DNA from: F23-D06 sp002392325
Lineage (GTDB): Bacteria; Bacteroidota; Bacteroidia; Bacteroidales; WCHB1-69
Reading direction: 5' to 3'
Assembly: GCA_946624065.1 (NCBI GenBank)
Contig: CAMORT010000022.1
Location: 1-34,219 of the forward strand
DNA: 34,219 bases
Shown: positions 22,367 through 31,230 of the stretch, piece after piece
How positions within the stretch are numbered: the stretch's first letter is position 1
How the letters are laid out: each line of letters opens with the position of its first letter
Made by a program: the position numbers and the translations under genes
The notes under the pieces: model-generated
Database searches by the model: none
The model's input: the letters and a program-made list of their open reading frames with translations, nothing else
What the model was told of the DNA's origin: nothing

Positions 22367-25177
22367 GTGAAAGTGCCAAATCAGAATCCCGAACAAATCG
22401 CCCGCGACAAAATCGACAACCTGCTTGAGTTGGCAGGCTGGAAGATTCAGTCGAAAAACAAGATTGACTTTTCGGCTGGCTTGGGCATTGCCGTGCGTGA
22501 ATACCAAACTGATGTGGGGCCTGCGGATTACGTTTTGTTCGTGAACCGCAAACCTCTGGGCATTATTGAGGCGAAACGAGAGGAGGAAGCCGTCAATATC
22601 ACGGTGGTTGAAGAACAGTCGGTGCGCTATGCCAACGCCAAACTGAAATACTTGAACAACGAACCGTTGAACTATGTGTATGAGACGACAGGATCCTTGA
22701 CACATTTCACTGATTACAGCGACCCGAAACCACGCAGCAGAATGGTCTTCGCCTTCCATAAACCGGAAACTTTCGCCGAATGGATTCGCAATGGGCGGAG
22801 CTTGAGAAACCGCTTGCAGGATTTTCCCGAGTTGGACACAACGGGATTGCGTCCCGCGCAGATAAAGGCAGTGGAAAATCTTGAGGAATCTTTCAAGAAT
22901 AACCGCCCGCGGGCGGTTATTCAGATGGCGACGGGTGCGGGAAAAACATTTACAGCCATTACGTTCATTTACCGTCTGCTGAAATTCGCCAAAGCCAAAC
23001 GCATTCTGTTTCTTGTAGATACACGCAATTTAGGCGAACAGGCCGAGCAGGAGTTTATGAACTTCCGCCCGAACGACGACAACCGCAAATTCACCGAACT
23101 CTACAATGTGCAGCGACTCTCGTCGAGTTTCATCGCCAACGACAGCCAGGTGTGCATTTCCACCATTCAGCGGCTTTATTCGATTCTGAAAGGCGAGGAG
23201 TTTGACGAATCGGCCGAAACCGACAACCCGAACGAATCGTCGTGGTTGCAGCAACGGCTGAAGGAACAGCAGGCCATTCCTGTGGAATACACCGCCAAAG
23301 TGCCTATCGAACAGTTCGATTTTGTGGTGATCGACGAATGCCACCGCAGTATTTACAATCTTTGGAAACAGGTGCTCGACTACTTCGATGCGTTCCTTGT
23401 CGGCTTGACCGCCACGCCCGACAAGCGCACTTTCGGCTTCTTCAACGAGAATGTGGTGAGCGAATACACCTACGAACAATCGGTTATCGACGGTGTGAAT
23501 GTGCCGTACGATGTCTATACCATTGAAACGGAAATCTCAAGAAACGGAGGTCTCATCAAAGCGGGTTGGTATATCGACCATCGCAACAAGGTGACACGCA
23601 AAACACGCTGGCAACAAGTGGATGAGGATACTGAGTACAAGAAAAACGACCTCGACCGTTCTGTAGTGAATCCGAGCCAGATACGCACCGTTATCCGTCA
23701 GTTCCGCAAAGCGCTGATGGAGGAGATTTTCCCAAACCGCTACGACGAGAACGGGCAGTACGAGGTGCCCAAGACGCTCATTTTCGCCAAGACCGACAGC
23801 CACGCCGACGACATCATAAAGATTGTGCGCGAGGAGTTTAACGAGGGCAACGACTTCTGCAAAAAAGTGACCTACAAGATTGACGAAGATCCGAAGTCGG
23901 TGCTGAATCGTTTCCGCAACCAATACTATCCGCGCATTGCCGTGACGGTGGATATGATTGCCACCGGCACCGACGTGAAGCCGCTCGAAGTGCTTCTGTT
24001 TATGCGCGATGTGCGCAGTGCCAACTATTTCGAGCAGATGAAAGGTCGCGGCACACGAACCATCAACGATGATTCGCTGCAATTGGTGAGCCGCACGGCG
24101 CAGACCAAAACGCATTTTGTGATTGTGGATGCTGTTGGCGTGACGCAGACCAAGAAGACCGACAGCCGACCATTGGAACGTAAGCCCACCGTTCCGCTGA
24201 AAGATTTGTTGGGTGCTGTCACGATGGGCGTTACGGAAGAAGATTTGTTCACTTCGCTTGCTAACCGCTTGATTCGGCTGAACAAAGAGGTTACCGAAAA
24301 GGAGAAGGAAAAGATAGAAACCCTGTCGCGGGGCAAGACGTTGGGGCAGATGAGTGCCGAACTGCTATCGGCTTTCGACCCCGACAAGATAGACGATGAG
24401 GCACAGGCAGAACTGAAAAAGATTCCGCCAACCGAACTGACGCCCGCCATTGAGGAGAAGATACGCAGAAAGGCGCAGCAGCGGTTGGCCGACATTGCCA
24501 GCAGCACCTTCAACGGCGAGTTGAACGAATACATTGTGACCGTGCGCAACCTGCACGACCAGAAGATTGACACCGTAAACCTTGACACGGTGCTGAAAAG
24601 CGAGTTCAACAGTTTCACGTTCGAAAAGGCGAAAGAGACGGTGCGCGATTTCACCGAATATTTGGAGCAGCACAAAGACGAGATTATGGCGCTGAGCATT
24701 TTCTACAACCAGCCCTACAACCGCCGCAATCTCACCTTGCAGATGGCACAGGAACTTCTCGAAAAACTGAAGCAGGACAAGCCGATGTTAGCACCGATGT
24801 ACGTTTGGGATGCCTATTGTGCTATTGAGAAGGTGAAAGCCAACCGCCCTGTTACGGAACTTACGGCATTGGTTTCATTAGTGCGCCACGCCTGCGGCAT
24901 CGACCAAAGTCTTGAGGCCTTCAACAACACCATTGAGCGGAATTTCAACGCGTGGCTGTTCCGCCAGCATACAGGCAACCGCAACCGCTTCACACCCGAG
25001 CAGATAGAATGGCTGCGAATGATAAAAGACCATATTGTGAGCAGTTACCACCTTGATATTGACGATTTGGACTACACGCCTTTCGACGCCCAAGGCGGAC
25101 GCGGCAAGATGTATCAACTGTTTGGCAACGAGATGGAAGCGATAATTGAGGAATTGAATGAAGTGTTGGTGGCGTAA
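22367..25177 (+). CDS. hsdR: Type I restriction endonuclease subunit R
   Basis: About 936 residues. The nuclease domain has the PD-(D/E)xK pattern in GPADYVLFVNRKPLGIIEAKREEE (Asp, then Glu-Ala-Lys). The helicase motor has Walker A MATGAGKTF near residue 190, motif II VIDECHRS near 322, motif III GLTATPDKRT and, further on, VTVDMIATGTDV and QMKGRGTRTI. The C-terminal part fits the EcoEI-type R domain, pointing to the type IB branch. It translocates and cuts unmodified DNA as part of HsdR2M2S. No ATG fits: one at 22307 precedes the promoter; GTG at 22367 or 22373 gives the usual PNQNPEQIARDKIDNLL opening. First gene of the island; the other hsd genes are 3.9 kb and 6.8 kb downstream. Confidence 0.94.
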   Translation: MKVPNQNPEQIARDKIDNLLELAGWKIQSKNKIDFSAGLGIAVREYQTDVGPADYVLFVNRKPLGIIEAKREEEAVNITVVEEQSVRYANAKLKYLNNEPLNYVYETTGSLTHFTDYSDPKPRSRMVFAFHKPETFAEWIRNGRSLRNRLQDFPELDTTGLRPAQIKAVENLEESFKNNRPRAVIQMATGAGKTFTAITFIYRLLKFAKAKRILFLVDTRNLGEQAEQEFMNFRPNDDNRKFTELYNVQRLSSSFIANDSQVCISTIQRLYSILKGEEFDESAETDNPNESSWLQQRLKEQQAIPVEYTAKVPIEQFDFVVIDECHRSIYNLWKQVLDYFDAFLVGLTATPDKRTFGFFNENVVSEYTYEQSVIDGVNVPYDVYTIETEISRNGGLIKAGWYIDHRNKVTRKTRWQQVDEDTEYKKNDLDRSVVNPSQIRTVIRQFRKALMEEIFPNRYDENGQYEVPKTLIFAKTDSHADDIIKIVREEFNEGNDFCKKVTYKIDEDPKSVLNRFRNQYYPRIAVTVDMIATGTDVKPLEVLLFMRDVRSANYFEQMKGRGTRTINDDSLQLVSRTAQTKTHFVIVDAVGVTQTKKTDSRPLERKPTVPLKDLLGAVTMGVTEEDLFTSLANRLIRLNKEVTEKEKEKIETLSRGKTLGQMSAELLSAFDPDKIDDEAQAELKKIPPTELTPAIEEKIRRKAQQRLADIASSTFNGELNEYIVTVRNLHDQKIDTVNLDTVLKSEFNSFTFEKAKETVRDFTEYLEQHKDEIMALSIFYNQPYNRRNLTLQMAQELLEKLKQDKPMLAPMYVWDAYCAIEKVKANRPVTELTALVSLVRHACGIDQSLEAFNNTIERNFNAWLFRQHTGNRNRFTPEQIEWLRMIKDHIVSSYHLDIDDLDYTPFDAQGGRGKMYQLFGNEMEAIIEELNEVLVA

Positions 25178-25253
25178 ACACGCATTGTGTAATAAATTAT
25201 TTTTATTTTTCACCTTATAGGTTAAAATACATGTTTCATTTTGAAATAATTTG

Positions 25254-25261
25254 TATCTTTG
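25254..25261 (+). promoter_or_regulatory. Promoter -7 element for the toxin-antitoxin pair
   Basis: TATCTTTG, 22 bases before the higB-like ATG. It gives the toxin-antitoxin pair a transcript separate from hsdR. Confidence 0.6.
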
Positions 25262-25282
25262 CCGCGTTAAATTATGTAAGCA

Positions 25283-25588
25283 ATGGAAGTGGAATTTAAG
25301 AATAAGGAATTGCTCAAATTATATGAAACCGGAAGTTCTCGGAAATTGAAACTTACTCAAGATATTATAGATGAATTCTTCTTTGGCGTACAGAGTATTA
25401 TAGATGCGTATGACATTTATGACTTGTGGAATGATAAGTCTCTTCATTTTGAAAAATTGACCAACACGGAATTGTATTCCATACGGTTGAAAAAGAAATA
25501 TAGACTTGAAATGACGGTTGACTGGCAAAATGAGAGTTGTACGATAGGGATTTTCGGGCTGACAGATATTTCCAATCATTATCAGTGA
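25283..25588 (+). CDS. HigB/RelE-type toxin
   Basis: 101 residues, the usual size of RelE-superfamily mRNA interferases. It starts with the strand and helix EVEFKNKELLKLYETGSSRKLKLTQDIIDEFF and has a beta core (ELYSIRLKKKYRLEMTVDW, CTIGIFGLTDISNHYQ) typical of HigB/'killer' proteins encoded before an XRE antitoxin. Such toxins cut mRNA on the ribosome. The toxin-first order and the XRE protein 25 bases downstream support a HigBA-like type II system. It stabilises or guards the restriction island by inference only. Confidence 0.75.
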   Translation: MEVEFKNKELLKLYETGSSRKLKLTQDIIDEFFFGVQSIIDAYDIYDLWNDKSLHFEKLTNTELYSIRLKKKYRLEMTVDWQNESCTIGIFGLTDISNHYQ

Positions 25589-25612
25589 GAAAAAATAAAA
25601 AAAACACATACA

Positions 25613-26773
25613 ATGGAACAGAAAAATATTAAAGAAATCAAGCCTTTCAAGGTGTTCGGCTCTGGGCATTTCATCCAACGACAGATGGATGTTCGGGGGT
25701 GGACTCAAACCGATTTGGCGGAAGTGTTGGGGTTGTCTCTGAAAACGGTTAACCAGTTGGTTCAGAACAAGCAGCCTGTCACTTTCGAAACGGCGCAACT
25801 TCTTCAGGAGGCTTTTGGCATTTCCGCCCAAGCGTGGATGAATCACGAAATCACCTATCGCACCTTTGTGGAAGGGGAGAGTGAAAAGCAGAAGGCCGTG
25901 AAGGTGAAGTCCCCTATCTACGAGTATATGCCGATTGCGGAAATGTGTAAAAAAGGATGGTTGAAAAAGACAAAGGACACTTCAGAATTAGAGTGTCAGG
26001 TAAAATCGTTTTGGAAGCAGGAAAAATTGGATTTCGCTTTCCTCCAAAACAGGGACAATCTTAAGATTGCTTGCAAAAAATCAGACGCATACAAGCAATA
26101 CGATTACTATGCATTGCAATGTTGGGCACAACAGGCCAAGCTTTGTGCGGAAAGTATCAATGTCCCTGCGTACAACAAAGAAGCATTGCAAAACTTGTAC
26201 GAGAACTTGCATGGCTATACTGTCAGTCGTACAGGAATTGAGGATTTCTTGCGGGATTTGCGCAAGTGCGGCGTGAAATTCTTTGTGCTGGAGCACTTGC
26301 AGAAGACCTATTTGGATGGGGCTGCCTTTATGGATGAAGAGAATCCCGTGGTGGTTTATACAGGGAGATACAAGCGGATGGACAATTTCTGGTTCACACT
26401 CGCACACGAAATTGCCCACGTGTTACTGCATATCAACGAACCGAAATGTTTTATGGACAATATGGTTGATCCTGACACTGACCAACAGGAGGAAGAGGCC
26501 AACCATTTGGCACAAACAGTGTTGTTGCATGATATCATTTGCCATTATTTCTCATCTACCTTGAATTATCTTACGGCGGCGAAAGTCGTACGCGGAGCAA
26601 AAGAACTTAATATTCACCCAGCCATCATATTAGGTACTTTGGCGCACGACAAGCAAATTGGATACGCCCAACTGCACCAGTTCAATGACAATCCTATGAA
26701 ATATATTCCAGAACAGTATAATATTAATTTTGGTGAGAAATTAGTATTTGAAATCCTAAATATGCGAAATTAA
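25613..26773 (+). CDS. HigA-like antitoxin: XRE domain plus ImmA/IrrE zinc peptidase domain
   Basis: 386 residues. The N-terminal helix-turn-helix is HFIQRQMDVRGWTQTDLAEVLGLSLKTVNQLVQNKQPV, the HigA type. The C-terminal half has the ImmA/IrrE metallopeptidase motif HEIAHVLLH with His265, Glu266 and His269, followed by a downstream acidic EEEANHLAQTVLL helix that supplies the third ligand. XRE-COG2856 proteins of this kind act as antitoxins or as protease-controlled repressors (as ImmA does for ICEBs1). Here it probably neutralises the preceding toxin and represses their promoter; the peptidase domain could let it respond to DNA damage or phage signals. Both key motifs are intact. Confidence 0.85.
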   Translation: MEQKNIKEIKPFKVFGSGHFIQRQMDVRGWTQTDLAEVLGLSLKTVNQLVQNKQPVTFETAQLLQEAFGISAQAWMNHEITYRTFVEGESEKQKAVKVKSPIYEYMPIAEMCKKGWLKKTKDTSELECQVKSFWKQEKLDFAFLQNRDNLKIACKKSDAYKQYDYYALQCWAQQAKLCAESINVPAYNKEALQNLYENLHGYTVSRTGIEDFLRDLRKCGVKFFVLEHLQKTYLDGAAFMDEENPVVVYTGRYKRMDNFWFTLAHEIAHVLLHINEPKCFMDNMVDPDTDQQEEEANHLAQTVLLHDIICHYFSSTLNYLTAAKVVRGAKELNIHPAIILGTLAHDKQIGYAQLHQFNDNPMKYIPEQYNINFGEKLVFEILNMRN

Positions 26774-26812
26774 GGTAATTGACGAGTTGTAGTAAATTAG
26801 TGTTTGATAAAT

Positions 26813-29095
26813 ATGGGTAAATCTAAGGGAAAACACAATAAACAAAAAGCTAGTATTGAAGATAAATACGAAATTGTTGAAGAATTTGGAGAGGGTGGAA
26901 ATGCAATAGTATATAAAGTGAAAGATAAAGCATCTCAAAATGAATATGCCTTAAAAGCTCTATATAATTTTGAGGATGAAAAGAAGTCTCGTTTTATAGA
27001 TGAAATAACAACAATAAATGAACTTGTTACAAAAAGAATAAGTGGTGTTCTTCCTATATATGATTCTTCACAAGAACACTATTGGTACACGATGCCCATT
27101 GCTATAAAAATAATGGATTATATTAAAGATAATAATGATATTTCTACAATAATTAATGGGACAATAGATATAGCAAATTCTTTGATTAATATTCATGCAC
27201 TAAATTTTGCACATAGGGACGTTAAGCCTGACAATATTTATTTTTTTAACGGTCGTTTTACATTGGGAGATTTTGGATTAGTTGAGATGCCTGATAATGA
27301 TCATAATAAGACGCGATCAGATAAAGGGCTAGGGGCAATATTCACAATCGCACCTGAAATGAAAAGAAGTCCAAAGGCATCAGATGGGAAGAAGGCCGAT
27401 GTCTATTCTTTAGCAAAAACACTTTGGATGTTTCTCACACTGGATGAAAAGGGTTTTGATGGTCAATATAATTTCTTAGATGATAGTCATAGATTACACA
27501 GCAATTCTCAATATAGTAATACACATTTAGTTGAAATTGATGAGCTGCTTTCGATTGCTACTGACAACGATCCCAATAAGAGGCCAACGATGGTTGAGTT
27601 TCGAGAAGCATTAACAAAGTGGAAAGACACTTTTAAAAATCAAGAATTGTCCCAAGTAAGTGATTGGAATTTTCTTACAAAAAACATATTTCGAGAATAT
27701 ACTCCTCGCTCGACTGAATTTACCAATATTAACGATATTGTTCGTGTACTAAATATTATTAGTAAATCTCCTGCAATGAATCATTTTCTATACGCGACTG
27801 GTGGAGGACTTGATTTGGAAAAAGCAGAATTAGCTAATGAAAAAGATTGTATTTATATTTATACAGATGGTTTTTGTCAAGTAGCTAAGCCCAAACGCTT
27901 GTTATATGAAAGTTTTCCAGATGTGAGATGGAATTATTTTTTGATGGATTTGGATTCGTTGTATCCCATTGTTGGCACTGAGGTTTCTGAATATGAAGAA
28001 CATGTTGTTGAGGATGAACCAGGCCATTATGTTTCTGCAATCGATGCATGTTATAAAGTATATGATTATGATTCAGGAGTTCCTCTTCCTGAAGGCTTTA
28101 AAGTAGTCGATAGGTTATTAAAAGGCAAGTTTTTGATTGTCTTGAAACAAGGACCATATAATCATATCACAGCAACATATGATGGAAGGCACAATGACTG
28201 TTCTTCTGTTGATTTTAGGAAATACATTGAATATTTATCTTCAGTTGTATCTAAAGAAGTAGCAAACGGAAAAGATGATAATTCTGTTTTGCAGCATTAT
28301 GGAAGAAATCCATTTAAAAAGTCTATTGAATATATCCCTGAAGTGCATGACACGACAATACAAACTTTGCCTTGTGCTCAGCCATATATAAAAGAACATT
28401 TTTCGAAGTGGGATTTTTCTAAAATTACTGGCAAAAAAACGGTTCATTCCAATGATATTATCAGATTCTATTTTAGATTTGATTTGGCTGATGAAAATGA
28501 TTTTCTTACTAATTTATTGTCTGATGTAAAACCTCTGCTTTTGTCATCCAGTGGCCAAATAAAGGAGTATGATTCAGAATTAAAAGAAACAGATGCATAT
28601 TATACAACGAATCGAGAGGAAGCTCTCGAAATCGAATCAAAACTTAATGATGAAATTTCAAGATTGTGTCAAAATTACGATTATAATACATTTACTTCAT
28701 CCAAATTTGGCATATGTTGGGTTCGTACTGGCAAGCCCATTCATCTATTTACTCGAGAGGAAATCGAGAAGCAAATGAGAGCTGCAGATGATAGGAAAGG
28801 AAATAAACTTGTTATTGATGAAAACGGCTATGCTCAAATCTTGCCTATTGAAACAAGAGGCAATTTATATCCAGTTTGTCATGAATTATACGGCGCAAGG
28901 AATAATTATGTAGGAAAGTATTCTGACTTACCGACATTAAATGAAGACTATAGAGAATCTTTGGTTGCATGGAAAACCCATTTGGAAAAAGGTTGTTATG
29001 TTTATTGTGATGACGTGTCTCATTATGATGAATCAAATGATGAACTGATTGAAGAAATAAAGAAGATAACTCTTGAAATGAAGTCCAATGACTAA
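26813..29095 (+). CDS. Ser/Thr protein kinase with large C-terminal domain of unknown function
   Basis: 760 residues from the ATG at 26813. Residues 1-280 are a eukaryotic-type kinase: glycine loop GEGGNAIVYKV, Lys48 in YALKAL, HRDVKPDN at 134-141, DFG at 153-155, and an APE-like segment TIAPEM. All catalytic residues are present. The remaining about 480 residues have no recognised domain, no membrane helix and few repeats; they include a Tyr/Asp-rich middle. The gene is far more AT-rich than its neighbours and uses AT-ending codons throughout, a sign of recent transfer. Its end overlaps the hsdS start by eight bases, so the two are translationally coupled. A role in sensing infection or controlling restriction is plausible but not shown. 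Confidence 0.85.
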   Translation: MGKSKGKHNKQKASIEDKYEIVEEFGEGGNAIVYKVKDKASQNEYALKALYNFEDEKKSRFIDEITTINELVTKRISGVLPIYDSSQEHYWYTMPIAIKIMDYIKDNNDISTIINGTIDIANSLINIHALNFAHRDVKPDNIYFFNGRFTLGDFGLVEMPDNDHNKTRSDKGLGAIFTIAPEMKRSPKASDGKKADVYSLAKTLWMFLTLDEKGFDGQYNFLDDSHRLHSNSQYSNTHLVEIDELLSIATDNDPNKRPTMVEFREALTKWKDTFKNQELSQVSDWNFLTKNIFREYTPRSTEFTNINDIVRVLNIISKSPAMNHFLYATGGGLDLEKAELANEKDCIYIYTDGFCQVAKPKRLLYESFPDVRWNYFLMDLDSLYPIVGTEVSEYEEHVVEDEPGHYVSAIDACYKVYDYDSGVPLPEGFKVVDRLLKGKFLIVLKQGPYNHITATYDGRHNDCSSVDFRKYIEYLSSVVSKEVANGKDDNSVLQHYGRNPFKKSIEYIPEVHDTTIQTLPCAQPYIKEHFSKWDFSKITGKKTVHSNDIIRFYFRFDLADENDFLTNLLSDVKPLLLSSSGQIKEYDSELKETDAYYTTNREEALEIESKLNDEISRLCQNYDYNTFTSSKFGICWVRTGKPIHLFTREEIEKQMRAADDRKGNKLVIDENGYAQILPIETRGNLYPVCHELYGARNNYVGKYSDLPTLNEDYRESLVAWKTHLEKGCYVYCDDVSHYDESNDELIEEIKKITLEMKSND

Positions 29096-30332
29096 TTACC
29101 CAACATATAAACTCGGAGAATTAATTTCAGAAACCATAGGCGGAGATTGGGGGAAAGTCCCCGATTATCAAGATGATTCATACGAATTGGCTTATTGTAT
29201 TAGAGGTGCTGAATATAAAAATTGGGCGAGCGAAAAAGGTTCGACAGCGGTTTTAAGGAAAATTAAATCAACAAATTTGTTGAAAAGGCAACTGAAAGAA
29301 GGTGATATTATCGTTGAGATTTCTGGAGGTGGGCCAGAACAACCCGTTGGACGAACAGAGGTTATCACGAAAGATGTTTTGGATAATTTCAAAGGTAAGA
29401 AGGTAATATGCACAAACTTTTTAAGATTAGTAAGGCCTAATATTAGAGTGGTTGATTCTGTATTTTTGAATCATTATTTGAAATTTTTCTATTCTACAGG
29501 AGAGATTATTAAATATCAAGCAGGTAGTAATAATTTGCGCAATTTGAAATTCAATGATTATTTATCTATCCCCATTCCCCTTCCCCCTCTCCCCACCCAG
29601 CGCGCCATAGTAACCCGCATAGAAACCCTTTTCGCCGAACTCGACAAGGCCGCAGTGCACCTGCGCACCGCACAACAGCAACTCAAAACCTACCGACAGG
29701 CGGTGCTCAACCATTGGCTGAATAATGAGGAGGGGAAATGGGAGATGGTGAAGTTAGGTAATATAGCAGATGTAAATACGGGTTCTACACCTAAAAGAGG
29801 GAACAAAGATTATTGGGAAAACGGAAACATTCCTTGGATTACAAGTGGAGAAACAAATAACCCGTACATTACAAAGGCTACAGAATTCATTACCACGAAA
29901 GCAATTGCTGAAACTAATTGCAAAATAATAGCCAAGGGCTCTTTGGTTATTGCTATGTATGGAGAAGGTAAAACTCGTGGGAAATGTGCTGAATTGTCAA
30001 TTGATGCAACGACTAACCAGGCACTTGCGAGCATTACATTTACGGATTCAAGAATGTATAAGAACTTTGCCAAATGGTTCTTTGAAAAAAACTATGAGGA
30101 TATGAGAATGTTGTCAAGTGGAGGAGTGCAACCAAATTTAAACTTAGGAATTATTAAAAATATGATTTTACCTCTTCCCCCGCTCGCCGAGCAGCAGCGC
30201 ATAGTAAATGAAATAGAATCGCGTCTGTCGCAGGCAACGGCAAGCGAAACCTACATTGAAAACGCCCTGCAACAAGCCGAGGCACTCAGGCAAAGCATAC
30301 TCAAAAAGGCGTTCAGCGGGGAGTTGGTGTGA
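29088..30332 (+). CDS. hsdS: Type I restriction-modification specificity subunit
   Basis: 414 residues with the two-domain HsdS layout. TRD1 is about 1-160, followed by the conserved IPIPLPPLPTQRAIVTRIETLFAELDKAAVHLRTAQQQLKTYRQAVL helix. TRD2 is about 220-362 (KLGNIADVNTGSTPKRGNKDYWENGNIPWITSGE), followed by the second conserved helix LPPLAEQQRIVNEIESRL ... LRQSILKKAFSGELV. The two TRDs read the halves of a bipartite target; the helices set the spacer and bind HsdM. The TRD-coding stretches are AT-rich while the helix-coding stretches (29570-29750, 30175-30332) are GC-richer, the usual mark of TRD exchange. No frameshift or truncation. Starts inside the kinase gene. Confidence 0.95.
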   Translation: MTNYPTYKLGELISETIGGDWGKVPDYQDDSYELAYCIRGAEYKNWASEKGSTAVLRKIKSTNLLKRQLKEGDIIVEISGGGPEQPVGRTEVITKDVLDNFKGKKVICTNFLRLVRPNIRVVDSVFLNHYLKFFYSTGEIIKYQAGSNNLRNLKFNDYLSIPIPLPPLPTQRAIVTRIETLFAELDKAAVHLRTAQQQLKTYRQAVLNHWLNNEEGKWEMVKLGNIADVNTGSTPKRGNKDYWENGNIPWITSGETNNPYITKATEFITTKAIAETNCKIIAKGSLVIAMYGEGKTRGKCAELSIDATTNQALASITFTDSRMYKNFAKWFFEKNYEDMRMLSSGGVQPNLNLGIIKNMILPLPPLAEQQRIVNEIESRLSQATASETYIENALQQAEALRQSILKKAFSGELV

Positions 30333-30336
30333 CAAA

Positions 30337-30508
30337 TTTATAAGCTGTTTAGCTTATAAATTGTGTTTATAAGTTGTTTGGCTTATAATTTGTTTGTCGG
30401 TGATATCAGCCACAGATTGTGTTTATAGGTAATTCAACCGATAATATGTATTTATCGGTAATTCAGCCGATAAATTATATTTATAGGTTGTTTGACTTAT
30501 AAAATTTA
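30337..30508. repeat. Six degenerate 29-base tandem units with dyad symmetry
   Basis: Units begin at 30337, 30366, 30393, 30422, 30451 and 30480, each 29 bases except the second (27). Each starts with TTTATA or a variant and holds an inverted repeat over a 5-7 base centre. Examples: unit 1 TTATAAGC with GCTTATAA; unit 2 TTATAAG with CTTATAA; unit 5 TTTATCGG with CCGATAAA; units 4 and 6 have one or two mismatches; unit 3 is badly decayed. The last unit abuts the satD promoter at 30510. Candidate roles: operator array for SatD's own helix-turn-helix, or hairpins at the hsdS 3' end. It is not a CRISPR array: there are no spacers. Confidence 0.8.
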
Positions 30509-30509
30509 G

Positions 30510-30517
30510 TATCTTTG
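30510..30517 (+). promoter_or_regulatory. Promoter -7 element for satD
   Basis: TATCTTTG one base after the repeat array and 18 bases before the satD ATG. The TTG at 30515 in this motif is in frame, but it cannot be the start. Confidence 0.65.
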
Positions 30518-30535
30518 CAAAAAAAAATAAAAAGC

Positions 30536-31228
30536 ATGAATAAAGCTACCATTTCAGCGGATATAGTGTCTTCTACCGAATTGACACCGAGCGCGTTAAG
30601 TCAATTGCAGGGAGAAATAAAAACCTTTCTCAAACAAGTCGGAAATGACTACAAAGGTACATGGGGACGTTTGAGCAAAGGTGATAGCGTGGAGATTTAT
30701 ATTGACAGACCGCAAGACTCGCTGCGGATTGCCTTACTTTTAAAGACGTTGATAAAAAAGTTCAAGGTCGATACGGAGTGTGCAGGCCAGGACGCGGACA
30801 GGAAGCGTTTGGAAATGTTCAAAACCTACGGCGTTAGAATCGCCATTGCCGTAGGAGAAATGCGTGTTGCCAACAAGCGCACCAATATGCTGGATGGCGA
30901 GGCTATTTATGCCTCTGGAAGGGCAATAGAAAACCAACGGACTTCCAACAAATCAAAAATAGTGATAAAAAACACCTTGTTTTTTGAATCTTCGGATGCA
31001 ATATTATCGCAACAAATAAATGCATATTTAGGATTCTTGGATGTGCTGTTTAAACGAGCAACGGAGCGACAGTGCGAAGTCGTTTACTATCGTTTGCTTG
31101 GTAAAAGTGAAAACGAGATAGCCGAGCAATTGAAAATCAACCAATCGGTTGTAAATCAGCATTCCACAACATTCGGATGGAATGCGGTTGAACAATTGTT
31201 AAAGTATTACGAACAGATAGATTTTTAG
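30536..31228 (+). CDS. satD: SatD family protein: nucleotidyl-cyclase-like domain plus helix-turn-helix
   Basis: 230 residues from the ATG at 30536. The first about 150 residues fit the class III nucleotidyl cyclase fold: ISADIVSSTEL with Asp9 and SKGDSVEIYID with Asp50 correspond in motif and spacing to the two metal-binding aspartates; VRIAIAVGEM is the following core strand; GEAIYASGR aligns with GNTVNVASR of adenylyl cyclases, keeping Arg129 but with Tyr125 in place of the catalytic Asn. The C-terminal about 45 residues (KSENEIAEQLKINQSVVNQH) form a helix-turn-helix of the FixJ/sigma-4 type. SatD is a known but poorly understood family. It could be a true cyclase, a nucleotide sensor or a transcription regulator. 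It is followed two bases later by a DUF3307 membrane protein and preceded by a dyad array. Confidence 0.75.
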   Translation: MNKATISADIVSSTELTPSALSQLQGEIKTFLKQVGNDYKGTWGRLSKGDSVEIYIDRPQDSLRIALLLKTLIKKFKVDTECAGQDADRKRLEMFKTYGVRIAIAVGEMRVANKRTNMLDGEAIYASGRAIENQRTSNKSKIVIKNTLFFESSDAILSQQINAYLGFLDVLFKRATERQCEVVYYRLLGKSENEIAEQLKINQSVVNQHSTTFGWNAVEQLLKYYEQIDF

Positions 31229-31230
31229 CC

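Noticed and set aside
23537..24699. Long minus-strand frames opposite hsdR
   Set aside because: Antisense shadows of a clear HsdR gene without start context or motifs.
30337..30508. CRISPR array
   Set aside because: The units are contiguous and degenerate, with no unique spacers and no cas genes nearby.
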